In this document: one piece after another, positions 40,910 to 52,232 of the stretch | Layout: every line of letters begins with the position of its first letter | Numbering within the stretch: the stretch's first letter is position 1 | Source: Pterobdella sp. o SKG-2022 | Lineage: Eukaryota; Annelida; Clitellata; Hirudinida; Piscicolidae | DNA: 64,000 nucleotides | Direction: 5' to 3' | Assembly: GCA_964035795.1 (NCBI GenBank) | Contig: OZ038323.1 | Span: forward strand, 372,001-436,000 | The notes under the pieces: model-generated | Databases searched by the model: none | The model's input: only the letters and a program-made list of their open reading frames with translations | What the model was told of the DNA's origin: nothing | Position numbers and translations under genes: made by a program

Positions 40910-41790
40910 TCTTCATGGAGATGACATCGGCTTTAGATACTACCGACAGGGAAAAACTTTTGAAAATGCTAGAAGCATTGCTTGATGAAGATGAAATGGA
41001 CATGGTAAAAACACTAAGTGAGAAAATAATGGTAACAATTGAAATTGTGAGCTCACAAAAATGATAACAATGGAAATCGGCTCACCTCAAAAAGACTCAG
41101 TTTCACCATATCATTTATAACGCATCTAGAAGCAGCACTGAGAGATGTGAGAAGTGAACTGCCAAAAAGAAAACAAACCTACTTTTGAGTACCTGTACGC
41201 AGCTGATTTAGATTTTGTTTTCAGATGCAAGAAAGATGCAGAGTTTAAAATCTTCAAGTCAACCCCTCAAAAACAGACAAAACTCCAATGGAAAGAGGCA
41301 CCAATGAGTCACATAGCGTAAAAGAAAAAAACTCGAAAATTTAATCGGCGAAGAACAAGACCTAGCAGAATAGAAATCATTTACTAAGGCAGCGTTTTTC
41401 AAACTGTCAAAATTATGGCTTCAAAAACTAAAAAAAAATGTTACAAACATACGACGCCATGGTTTTACTGATCATGTCATACAATGGAATTCCTGGGGTG
41501 TGTCCAACACCCATCGAAAACAGCTTAAACAGGTGTCTACCACCCAAGACATATAAATAAACAAGACTGTGTTCAACAACTCAGAGTGTACCGTTGAGCA
41601 AAACTATAGAAGAAAGACGAGAAAAGTTGTTGGAACACGTATTGCAGCAAGATGATGAAGCTACAACAAAGTCATGCTTGAAATTCTGTCTGCAACAATT
41701 GGATGAAGAAGCCAAGAATAAGAAGAAATTCAGAGGAAGACCAAGAGACATACTTCTGACAACGCTTTTATCATTCTCACCACTTTGAAA
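40910..41790 (+). mobile_element. LINE RT and C-terminal fragment
   Basis: Pieces read DREKLLKMLEALLDEDEMDM, FITHLEAALRDVR, YLYAADLDFVF (a mutated YADD box) and SKTIEERREKLLEHVLQQDD then KKFRGRPRDILLT, a typical LINE C-terminal block. There are stops between pieces. Confidence 0.6.
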
Positions 41791-41829
41791 CAAATTATCC
41801 ACTAATGGACCATTTTGTTATTGACGTTC

Positions 41830-42200
41830 AATTTTCGAGGAAACTCCACATTCATACATTTACTTTTTCATTCATTAAATAATTTGGATTTAAAAGTGTG
41901 GCAAAAACAAGACGATAGATTTTGATATTTTTATTATTTTATGGTACTCCCAACCTCCATTTTTTTGTAGTTCCTTGCGTGTTTGCAAAGTTTCCTTGGT
42001 TTCTTAATATTAATGATTGGTTTTGGTTTTAATGGTGAATTTCACGTTTTCACCAATTTTCTTGAGAACATCTATAAACTCTTTTTAATATTTTGGGCCA
42101 AACGTAAATATTCAAATAAAAACACTTTTAAGAGTTTATTTTATTCCACGAAGCTTTTCCTAATATGAACTTACATAATATAGACTGTGCGTTTTGATAA
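41830..42200. other. AT-rich spacer, nothing recognised
   Basis: No coding or repeat structure was seen. Confidence 0.4.
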
Positions 42201-42204
42201 TCTA

Positions 42205-42560
42205 TAATTGTATATCTATAAATTCAATGTGAGCATTGTTTTTCTTATTCTTTTTCAAAATACCGAAAGTGTCATTCATGTATACTTTTAGTGAGCGAGA
42301 TGCTCTTAACTTCTTTTTTCTTGCTATTTTTATAGATTCATTCAAAAGGAAGTTCATCCAAATCTTTGCTATGGATATCATTAGGCTGAAGCCATCAGGG
42401 ACTGAGCTCATCAAGGTGTGTATGGTGTTGTTGAATATGGAATGAGCTGGTGACAGGCATAAGTTTGTGAAGTCAATGATATCACCGGCTTGTTTGTTTG
42501 TGGAGGTCACTATTTATTTTTCAATTGTTTCCTTGATCGTAAGCTGTCTGTATTTTTTTC
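42205..42560 (-). mobile_element. Possible Penelope-like RT fragment
   Basis: The minus-strand ORF reads KIWMNFLLNESIKIARKKKL and LKVYMNDTFGILKKN. YMNDT may be a mutated YVDDT of a Penelope-like RT. The evidence is weak and rests on one motif. Confidence 0.3.
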
Positions 42561-42569
42561 TTCATTTCT

Positions 42570-44530
42570 AGTTTCATTATTTTGCATCATTGTCCTGATT
42601 TTACTTTTGTTGAAACCATTTTTTTCATAATTTTGTTGAAAGAATTCCAATTTTTCAGATAATTTGGCTTAGAACATAATTCATGAATTGTTTGAAGCTG
42701 CTATACTTACTGCAGTCCATGTCTTTGAGTCTTGGTTTGATGTAGGTTTTATTGTTAGACCTGTGTTTGACATTTTTCTCAAAACTGCCAAGCTTATTGT
42801 TCCATTTTCTTATCTTATTATAAATGTGTCTCAAAAAGTACTTTTGTGTTCTTTTGTTGCTACAGTCAATTTGAATGGTGGGTGTGACTTATTTTTTTGT
42901 TCGTTTTGTTTTTTTTTATAGAATAGGGGCTGTTCAGCCTTCCAAAAGAGCTTCGTGGTGGTAGGATTGTTCACAGAAGATTTTGTAGCTGCTCCTATAT
43001 CTTCATACATATTTCTCCTTTTTGCTATGGCAGATGCCTCTGCAATGTGTGGACTTTCCCTAGTACCTCTAGACACAATGTCTTTTTGGTCTTTGACCTG
43101 AAGAAGTTCATGTAAGAGCTGAGTCTACAATGTTGCACTGCAAGCATCTTTTTCAAAATAAGTTTATGCTCATATATGAACTGAGAATTATTAAAAGTAT
43201 CTCAGATTTTCTCATTCACAAGAATAAGAAGACGCCTACAGCACAGTTTGACCCCCTTTCCTTTAAGCAGGCCAGAGTTTGACAAACACGCTGATCAGTA
43301 AAAGTTTATCGGTGTGAACTCTAGAAGAGAAGGCCAGAGAGGCTTCAAAGCAAGGCATAGAGATGAGACATTGAGGTAAGGTATCGAGATGAAGCAACGA
43401 GGTGAGGCCTCCAAAAAAGTTTTACTTTGGTCTGAGGGCTTATACAACGTCGGCCGAATAGTTAATTTAATTACATATAAAAATATTGTTTCAAAAACAG
43501 CAAAAAAACTTTTAAACTTTATTTTCATGCACAACTGAACATGGACAACTAAAAGATACAACAAAGCTGACCGATCTGATGTGCTTGAGGGCTGTTATGC
43601 GGGAAGAAGTTTGGTACAAAAACTCTCCTAGCTTCTCGGCCCAGACGCTCCCTCTGTTGTGAAGGTAAATTTTAATGTATTTTTTACTTTTCATTATGGT
43701 TTATTTTGTTATTTTCAAGCTCTGATACCAGAAGGGGGAGTGCATGTGGCACTGTGATGCCAGAAGAGGGACTGCATGTGGCACTGATCACTTAAATTTA
43801 TCAAAGCATGTTTGCTTCATTCTGAAGTTACAATTATTTCAAATATTTTTCTTTGACAACTATCATGGCATATCTTGCAAATGAAAACCAGTGTGCTGCA
43901 CAAAACAACAGATGTGTAAAGTAGCTTATAAGTTGGATACTCCTCTGCAGATGGAATTCACGAATTCGATGCGATGGCAAGTTGAATGCAAGAATAACTA
44001 AAATTATTAAGAAACATGTTTAAAATTTAAATCTGCAGAATATTAAAATTAAATAAATTTGTATTCAATATGGTCTGTTGCTGCACTGAGTGTAGATTAG
44101 GAGTGAATGGTACACAAAGGTGAGAAGGTGGTTTGCATACAGATGCGCCAATGTCTCCAAATGCTCACCTGGTTATTCAAGTTGTTTGAAATTATTTCAC
44201 AGTAGGTAAATTTTTTGCAAGTCAGTTGTGATAACTTCTTGTCTTCTTGTAATCGAATGTAAAGGCTTCATAAAATTTCTTGCTCTTTTAAGTTAGTTTC
44301 GTATCGTTTTCAAAATGCGATCCAGTCCTCTTCACATCATTCGACTCCTATTCATTTTCCAGTTGAAACCAGGCCTAAGCTTTTTATAACATTTGCTTAT
44401 GCTGATTTTTTTTGCCTGCGTCAAACCCCTCCAATCTCTGTCAATACTTATTCATAAGAAAGATTGAATGTTTTTTATTTAATCTTTTTGTCTTTCAATT
44501 GATCGAAAAGTAATTTTTTTTTTTCGGAAA
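42570..44530. other. Gene-poor AT-rich region
   Basis: Only short uninformative ORFs were seen. A local tandem duplication of about 30 bp (CATGTGGCACTG type) occurs at 43723-43787. No host exon was recognised. Confidence 0.4.
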
Positions 44531-44534
44531 TTCC

Positions 44535-44637
44535 CCCTCTTCTCTGTGGAATAGGTGCAAATTATCGGCCCACACAGGATCGAACCCGGTAACTTTAATT
44601 AGTCTAATGCTTTACAAGCTGAGCTATACGGCCGTCA
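44535..44637 (-). mobile_element. tRNA-derived SINE head, minus strand
   Basis: Reverse-strand reading gives CCGTATAGCTCAGCTTG (A box), CATTAGACTAATTA (anticodon arm) and CCGGGTTCGATCC (B box at 44577-44587), then GCACCTATTCCACAG of the SINE body. The tail is lost. Confidence 0.8.
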
Positions 44638-44639
44638 TT

Positions 44640-44862
44640 GAAAATAGAAAATGGATTGGTCTTGGCCACATACTCAGATGTCCAAATTTACAAATGGCTA
44701 AAGAGCTTACAAACGCTTTTAATGGTGAGAGAAAGAGGAGACGTTCAAGTAAAAAAATAGTAACTGTCATAAATGAAGTTCTGAAAACAAAGGACTTTGA
44801 TGTTGCATTGTTCCAACGCAATCATGTTGCATGCTTTCATAGTCGGGTATTTCTTATTTGAT
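44640..44862 (+). mobile_element. LINE C-terminal fragment abutting the SINE
   Basis: ENRKWIGLGHILRCPNLQMA and KELTNAF..ERKRRRSSK fit the RRW.WLGHVLR...A block near the 3' end of LINE ORFs. It starts exactly where the SINE head stops. Confidence 0.55.
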
Positions 44863-44869
44863 ATGCAGG

Positions 44870-45680
44870 ATTAAAATTCTAAAAATATTCGCAATTACAT
44901 AAACTTGCAATGGCAGGAAGGCTACATTGTTTGGACAGTTTTGAATGCCTCAAACGCCTAATTCATACACAAAAGTGCTTTATAAAAATTGTGTTTTTTT
45001 TAATTTAAAATTCTAAATTTAAGTATTTCTGCTGTAGTATTCAACTTAAAAAAAACTCACTGAGAAACGGCCATGTCGGATGCTGCTGCCTCACTCAAAA
45101 CACAAAACAAACAAGTATGAAAATAAAGCAATATCGTCACGCCCATCTTTTTCATCAAGATACAACGTGAAAGACATCCATTTTTACAGTTGATGCAATA
45201 AACGCCAAATTTTAAAGTTATATTTTGAGAATTCAAATTGTGTTAACAAACTTCATACGTGAAACAGCTCCAAACTTTTCGTATGTCCTTGTATCGATTG
45301 TGCACGCCTGTGTACACAGCGCAGCACACGTGCACCAAATGTATGGAGTGTAACTACCAGAACATAATGCCGTCCACTACTCCACATGAGAAAAGACTGC
45401 TTGCAGGGAGAGGTGTTTTAATTATGAGCTGCTCGCCTCCATCCCTTTTCTACCAACATAGCCAATAATTTTACACAACTAAATTGAGAAAATTCAATTT
45501 TTCATCTTTTATGATCATTCAGCAACCAATCAAATATGTTTTTGAGTTTGGTACGGTGTCTTTTGCTGCGATGAAAAAATCACTCATAACAGCTTTGCAT
45601 AACTTCCGAAATTTTAGTGTTAATTATCTTGTGCTCCTTATGGCGCAGTAGCATCGAAACACACAAGCGACAACCTTACG
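44870..45680. other. Spacer with no recognised gene
   Basis: One 69-codon ORF at 45259-45468 has no recognisable domain. Nothing else was supported. Confidence 0.4.
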
Positions 45681-45685
45681 CGGTC

Positions 45686-45850
45686 GGCTCTTATAGCTCA
45701 ATGGTTGAGCATTAGACTAATTATCTAAATTTACCGGGTTCGATCCCACGTGGATCGACAATTAGCACAGTGTGTTTTCGCTACAATAAATTTGTAGTAA
45801 GCGCTTTGATCTATAAGGAAAAGCGCTTTATAAATACCTCTTCACATTAC
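45686..45850 (+). mobile_element. tRNA-derived SINE, full-length copy
   Basis: It starts GGCTCTTATAGCTCAATGG (A box), with the anticodon-arm region TAGACTAATTATCTA and B box GGTTCGATCCC at 45737-45747. Body CAATTAGCACAGTGTGTTTT; tail GCGCTTTGATCTATAAGGAA, ending CTTTATAAATACC. Confidence 0.9.
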
Positions 45851-46129
45851 ATTGCCTTAAAAAACGCCATTTTCATAAAAATAACACGTAATGAAATCAA
45901 TTTTTTTGGATATCATCAAAATTTAACTCAAGTTCATTAAATTTTTTAGCTTTGGTAAAACCAATGAAATTTTGTATTACTTCATCACATCTGTGTATTC
46001 GGTATTTAGATTACTCAACAATGGTGCTAGCTCAAAGCATTTCTAAGTGACCAATAGTGAAAAGCTGTTCAGCCTGACGTTAGCAGCAGTTTTGACGAAA
46101 GATTCTGAAATTAATTCATCTGGCATCTC

Positions 46130-46445
46130 CATCAGATATCGGTGCCATGGAAAACTCAACAATCTTCGATTCCCATACTAGACAGAGAACTTTTCTTTGC
46201 TGATGATTGTGCATTCAAACTATTACAGAGCAAGAGATACAACAGATGGTATATCAGTTCCCATCCTTTTTTCACAATTTCAGTTTAATCATCAGAACTA
46301 AAAAAAATGATGGTGACGTTTCACCCTTCCCACAAACCTCACCATTTATAGAAGAGCCAGAAGCAGTAAAAAACTTCATTAACTCAGCAATAACCTTTCT
46401 CGCTGTACAAAAATTGTCAATGCCAGCTATGCTTTTGGAAAACTA
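46130..46445 (+). mobile_element. LINE RT fragment around the FADD box
   Basis: It reads LDRELFFADDCAF, then after a frameshift TITEQEIQQMVYQFPSFFHN. This is the catalytic box and following helix of an R1/Jockey-like RT. Very short. Confidence 0.6.
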
Positions 46446-46479
46446 AGTGCTGTATCTATTTTTGTGTGTGTTCGCAACT

Positions 46480-47060
46480 TAGACTTTTATTAACAAGATA
46501 GATGCATTTCACTAATCAAACTAACAAACAAATAACGAATATTGTTATAGTGGCATAAAGCTGATTAAGTCTTCAAGACCACTTTGGAATATATATTTAT
46601 AGATTCAATTCTAATATGCTAAATTCTCATTCTTTCCAGCCCCTCACGCTTCATCCTTCAATCCACACACACCTAGTCATTCCTTTCATTTAACCCTTTT
46701 TTCTTTCCACTAATTTGATTTTCTGAAAAATAAATATTTGAGAGAAAAAAATTCTAAAATTATTTTTCAAGTTTTTACGACCTAATCTTGAGGTGGGTTT
46801 TTAAGCACTTGGAAAAAGTTGTTGTGGAGGTTATGAATTTGAGATGATTTGAGAGATTGTTCCAAAGAATTGGTGCAACAACTTCAGATCTTCTGTTCCC
46901 CAAAATGGTGTTAGCCCTCACTTTTACTATGTCCAGAGTAACTAACGATATTAACTAGAATACGAATCAACCAAATTTTATCGCACGCACACAGTAAATG
47001 TCAGCGCTCATATATATATAGGCACGTAGTCACTTCTTACAGACATATACACTGTTTCTA
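46480..47060 (+). repeat. Interspersed repeat split by a CR1 3' end
   Basis: The left piece (CTTTTATTAACAAGATAG at about 46486-46505) and the right piece (TAGAATACGAATCAACCAAA from about 46955) form one unit that is contiguous at 53866-54030. Between them lies a minus-strand CR1 3' end (46535-46953). Confidence 0.65.
46535..46953 (-). mobile_element. CR1-type LINE 3' end, minus strand
   Basis: It is the reverse complement of the last codons and 3' UTR of the element at 49.3-51.9 kb: LGNRRSEVVAPILWNNL-type coding end, then AAGTGCTTAAAAACCCACC, GGAAAGAATGAGAATTT and AGTGGTCTTGAAGACTTAAT. It is 5'-truncated. Confidence 0.85.
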
Positions 47061-47420
47061 TACATTAATAACGAAAAACTACCCACAAAACTGAGATAAA
47101 AAGTTTGAGGTAAAACAGTCCACGCGGATCTACAAAGCCGTAGTTTTTAGTGACATTCAACTGTAAAAAACAAAAATATTATATAGTTTGTTGGTTTCAT
47201 GGTATGAAAAAAGTCGAGTCTTACAATTTCTAGAACTTATCGATCGGAAGACAGTTATGACAAAATCAACCCGAACCTGGAGATTATTATTAACGTTCAT
47301 TTTAAGATTTTACAAAAAAATGAAATTATGAATAAAAAAATTGAAATAATATTTTTTTAAACTATAGTATTTGATAAATATATAACAAACAAGGTCGTAA
47401 TGGCCCAGCAAAGAAAATAT

Positions 47421-48757
47421 AGTGAGCGAACTCACATTGGACGCGCCATATTTTTCAAACAAATTTTGATTTATAGAAATTGTTTTAAAACACTGAAATT
47501 ATCATATAAAAGCTTAGTAAAAATAAATAAAAGTAGTGTTTTTCAAAAACGAAAAAAAAATTTTCAGAAAATTATATAACAAATAACAAAAAGGGGTAGC
47601 TTTCCATTCTCATGAAACAGTCTTGAAATATTATCTCATGAATTCTCAATAGGATTCAAGTCAAGAGACTTAGAAACCCATGGAAGAATTGGTATTTCCA
47701 TTAATCAGTCTTGTTTAGGTAGAAGTATGGATTGGCGCTAACTCTTGCTGAAAAGTATATACATCGGTATGATATTCACGCACAAATGGCAATATATATT
47801 CATTTAGCGTACCAATGTAATCCCCTGATTTTTGAGTACTTCCTAAGACTGCTAGTTTTGACTTACCGAAGGCACTAAACGCACCCCAAAGCATCAAGGA
47901 TCCACCACCAGATTGACCTTTCGAAAATGTTAATTCTTTCATTCTTGAGTCATGCCAATAAAATTTAAAACCACCTGGTCCATCTAAAATACATTTTTTT
48001 TTTCGTCAGACCATACAATTTGACTCCATTCATCATCCCAATAAATTCTTTCGTAGCAGCATTTCAATCTTTTTTTTTGATGTCGTTTCGTCAGAACTGG
48101 ATACGCCTTCATTTTCTTATATTGCAAATTGGAATCGGAAGCTAAAATTTTTTGCACTCTTCGCTCGCAAATAGGTAAATTCAAAGTGTTTTTTATTTCC
48201 TTTGCTGATAAACTATTTGAAGCGATGCGTTTCAAATTTCTCTCATCTCTATCTGTCATTTTTGAATGTCCTTTGCTTCTTTTTGATTTCGGATGTTTTA
48301 AAAACTAATGGACGACTCTAGAACTTTTTCCTATCTCTGAAGTTATCTTATTTCCACTCATTCCAGTTTTATGGTAAGCTAAAATAGTAATTTTTTTTTC
48401 TGATAAATCTTTTTCTGAACCCACATTTCGTAGTGAAATAAGAATATTAGATGATTTAAAGTAGAGGAATATGTAAAAATGATTTATATATTTAATATTT
48501 AATATTAATTCGAATGTTTCATTAAGTATTATAGACTGACAGAAGATTTTTCTCTTAGTGGGTACAATGAATTTCGCGGCGCCTTTTTGTAAATAGTGAT
48601 GGACCTATATAAAAATTTAACTTTGGTTTTTTTGAAAAATACTGTATTTATTTATTTTCATTAATCTTCAATACAGTAATTTTATTTTTTTATAAAAATT
48701 TTTAGAAGTGAAAAAAAGTGTAAAAAAGATGGTGAGTCCAATGTGATTTTGCTCACT
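47421..48757 (-). mobile_element. Tc1/mariner DNA transposon
   Basis: Terminal inverted repeats GTGAGCGAACTCACATTGGA (left) and GTGAGCAAAATCACATTGGA (right, reverse strand) bound a 1.34-kb element. A TA lies at the left edge, and TG at the right where TA is expected. The element encodes one minus-strand transposase. Both termini survive but the gene is broken, so it is a dead copy. Confidence 0.85.
47640..48430 (-). pseudogene. Tc1/mariner transposase, disrupted
   Basis: N-terminal helix-turn-helix pieces (SEKKITILAYHKTGMSGNKI; TDRDERNLKRIASNSLSAKE) precede the catalytic region: IVWSDEKKN (first Asp), then after a frameshift in an A10 run LDGPGGFKFYWHDSR, GGGSLMLWGAFSA, YTFQQELAPIHT and SLDLNPIEN (third acidic residue). 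The second catalytic residue, normally Asp in FQQDNAPxH, is Glu here. An in-frame stop near 48306 and the frameshift near 47990 inactivate it. Confidence 0.85.
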
Positions 48758-48769
48758 GCAATGCTTTTT

Positions 48770-49250
48770 CGCTCACCACGAGCTCCACCTCGTAAGCTAG
48801 CTTACCGCAAGCACAACACTCCTGGATGAACCATGCTACAATTAGTCGTTCTGAGCTTTGAATATTAGCTCTTTTTTTCATTAAAAAAAATTGAAACAGG
48901 ATAATGAACACTATAATTAATGCTTGACTATAGAGACTATCGATGGAACATTTGCGTTTGCACATGTCTGAAAAACTTTTATTTATTTATAACTAAATTT
49001 TTTCCATCATATTTATTTTTTTGGGTGAACATGTTCCATGATGGCTCCCCACCGCCACAGGCACTTCGCGATCAGGCAAGAGTATTGAATAGCGAGCCTA
49101 TAGCGCCTGAACCAATCATAGAATTTCAAAAAAATTTTTGAAAAGTACTGAAATAATCATTTTTAGAAGTTTTATGAAAAAAAACATTTATCAACTAACA
49201 AAGCTGTTTGTACAATCCATGAATATTTAAACATTATGTCATATATAAAG
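48770..49250. other. AT-rich spacer with a diverged repeat
   Basis: A segment at about 48785-48900 (TAAGCTAGCTTACCGCAAGC) has a weak relative at 58550-58680 (AAGCCATCTTACCGCAAGC). No gene was recognised. Confidence 0.4.
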
Positions 49251-49254
49251 AAGT

Positions 49255-51880
49255 TAGAATGTTAGGAAACTTTAACTTTCACTTGGAACAAGCTGGTGAT
49301 ACACTTACTCAAAATCTTTCTCACCTTTTCGCTCTTCATAATTTTCATTCATCTATAGACCAACCAACACATAAATTAGGTGGATGGCTTGATGTTGTTG
49401 CCTGTAAACAGAAATTTAAAATGAAGTACTATTAGACAAGCATATCAGATCACAAACTGTTAATCTGGAAATGTTTGCTAACTAAGCCTCCACCTATCTA
49501 CATTGAACTCAATGGAAACTTTTGGATCTTGAGGCTTTTGCTCATGAAGTTGAAAAGTCTTCCATAGCTTCTGCCATTAATCTTGATGTTGACTCAGCTC
49601 TTCAACTTTACAATTCTACACTTTCAATAATTCTTGACAAGATGCTACCCATCAAGACTATTCGAATTCATCAAAGATCATCTGATCCATGGTTCGATCA
49701 AGAATGTCATGATGCAAAACGTTTCAAAAGAAAACTTGAATGTAGATACACAAAGAACAAATGTAAATTTGATATAGAAGCCTGGGTCAATCAGAAACAG
49801 ATATACAGGAGACTATGTAGACAGAAGAAAAGAGTATTAGAATGCAAAGCTTATGGATCCCAAAAGCAAATCATCAAACACTTGAAAGTTCCTTAATAAA
49901 ATTTCAGAAAGAGGAAAAAAATCTGCTGCCTACATCAATGCTCAAGAGTATCATTCTCATTTACTAGAAAGAATTGAAACAGCAAAGATTTTTATCCGAT
50001 TATCTGAAGCGTCAGAATTTTCAAAATGCAACAAACATTTAAGTTTAAATGGCTTCGATGAAGTAACATTAGATGAATTACTCTATGCCATCCAGAAACG
50101 TCCAAATAAACAGTGTAAACACGACCCAATTCCAACCTGGCTTCTGAAAAAGATAACTTCTACAGTTGCTTCATTCATATTGAGTATCTTCAATCTATCT
50201 TTTGCCACTGAAAGGGCTGGAAGGGTTCCATGTCAATTCAAGCATGCCTACGTCACACCGCTTTTAAAGAAATCAGTTCTGGACCAAAAGACCCTTTCAT
50301 CATACCGACCAATTTCAAATTTGAGCGTGCTTTCAAAACTTCTTGAACGAATTGTCCTCCCAAGAATTGTCACTCACCTAAACAAGAATAATTTTTTACC
50401 GTCTTTTCAACCATCTTATCGTCGCCATCAATCAACAGAAACAGCATTATTGAAGGTTTCTAATGATATTTTGGAAGCAGCTGACAACAAAAAAATATCT
50501 CTTCTTGTCCTTCTAGGTCTTTAGTCTGACTTTGATTTAATAGATCATCAAATACTAAACAGAAGATTAAACGAATCATTTGGCTTGAATGACCTCACTC
50601 TTAAATGGTTTAAGAATTACCTCTTCAACAGATCTTTCAATGTCAAATGCCCCAAAACAGAATCAGCACCAAACGTTTACTCTACTGGAGTACCACAAGG
50701 TTTTGTTCTTGGACCGCATTTGTTCACTTTATACACAGCTGATTTGGAAAAGATTGCAGCTTCTTACAATTTGAGAATTCATCAATATGCCGACGACACT
50801 CAATTATATGGGCATTGTTCATTTGATGCATCAATGGACTTGCAAGAAAGAATGTCAAAGTGTATTGATGAAATTGCAGCTTGGATGAAAGCCAACCAAA
50901 TGAAACTCAACAGTTTAAAAACTGAAGTCATTTTGTTCTCAACATGTAGAAGTATATGCAAACTGCCAACTCAACCAGTTCGTGCCTTAAATGATCATAT
51001 AATTCCTTCTGATTCAGGTAAAAATCTTGGTGTCTATTTTGACAACGATCTAAGCATGAAAACTCATATAAACAAATTATTGCAAATGTTATTTGCATCA
51101 TTGAGGAAGATAAGAAGCATTAAAAACTACCTGAATCAAGAGTCACTCAAAACACTTGTAGCAGCCTTGATATTGAGCCGCAATGATTATGGAAACATTG
51201 TACTAATGGGAGTACCTAAGTTATAAACCCAGAAAATCCAGTCCATAATTAACACGACAGCCAGATTAATATCAGGAACTAGAAAGTTTGATCACATAAC
51301 TCCTGTATTATCTACACTGGCTTAAAATTGAAGAAAGAATTCAATACAAGATGATACTACGAGTGCATAAATGTCTCAAAATGGAAAGCCTTTCATATCT
51401 TTCATCGAAATTATCAACTGTGTCTTCATTGCCTGAAAGATAAAGACTCAGATCATCGAACACAATGGACATAGCAAGAGTGAGAGCTAACACCATTTTG
51501 GGGAACAGAATATTTGAAGTTGCTGCACCAATTCTTTGAAACAATTTACCAAATCACCTCAAATCCATAACCTTCACAACAACTTTTACCAAGTGCTTAA
51601 AAACCCACCACATGATTAAGTCTTATAATCTTAAAACATAATTTTAGAATTTTTTTTTCTCAAATATTTATTTTTCAGAAAATCAAATTAGTGGAAAGAA
51701 AAAAGGGTTAAATGAAAGGAATGACTAGGTGTGTGTGGATTGAAGGATAAAGCGTGAGGGGGCTGGAAAGAATGAAAATCTACTGTATTAAAACTGGCTC
51801 TAAATATATATATGCTAAAGTGGTCTTGAAGACTTTATCAGTTTCATGCCAATATAATAATATTCGTTTTTTGTTTGTTT
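49255..51880 (+). mobile_element. CR1-type LINE, endonuclease end to 3' UTR
   Basis: Pieces in order: NLSHLFALHNFHSSIDQPTH and SISDHKLLIWK (endonuclease end), DPWFDQECHDAKRFKRKLE (linker), KQCKHDPIPTWLLKK, SSYRPISNLSVLSKLLERIV, SYRRHQSTETALLKVSND, TGVPQGFVLGPHLFTLYTAD and HQYADDTQLYG (YADD), then NLGVYFDNDLSM and RSIKNYLNQESLKTLV. A stop breaks the F-D block near 50522. The 3' UTR from 51580 is shared with two solo copies in the window. Confidence 0.9.
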
Positions 51881-51884
51881 GTTT

Positions 51885-52232
51885 TTTTGTTTGATACATG
51901 AAAATTGATTTGCCTACATTTGGATTGACTTATCAGCGTTGAAAATCCACATTTGGGGTTTTTTAAATAGATTTTAAATAAAAAAATATTAATTGTGTAT
52001 AATTTTAATTCTAAAAATAAATAATAAATTCTAACAAAGCATATGATTGGCTGATCTTAAAGCGAGGCTTCGCAGCTATGAACTTCTTTACCCACCGCCT
52101 ACCATAATTAACACTGAAATTTTTTATCGCATGATACGTCGTGGTAAGATGTGAGACTTGCTGCGATGCAAAAATTGCTAATGAAAGATCGCTGGTATAT
52201 TTAATAACAAATTTAAGCTTTTATTTTTCAAA
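51885..52232. other. Upstream region of the FBXO42-like gene
   Basis: AT-rich sequence with no clear TATA or other promoter signature that I can defend. The 5' UTR and promoter are expected here. Confidence 0.35.
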
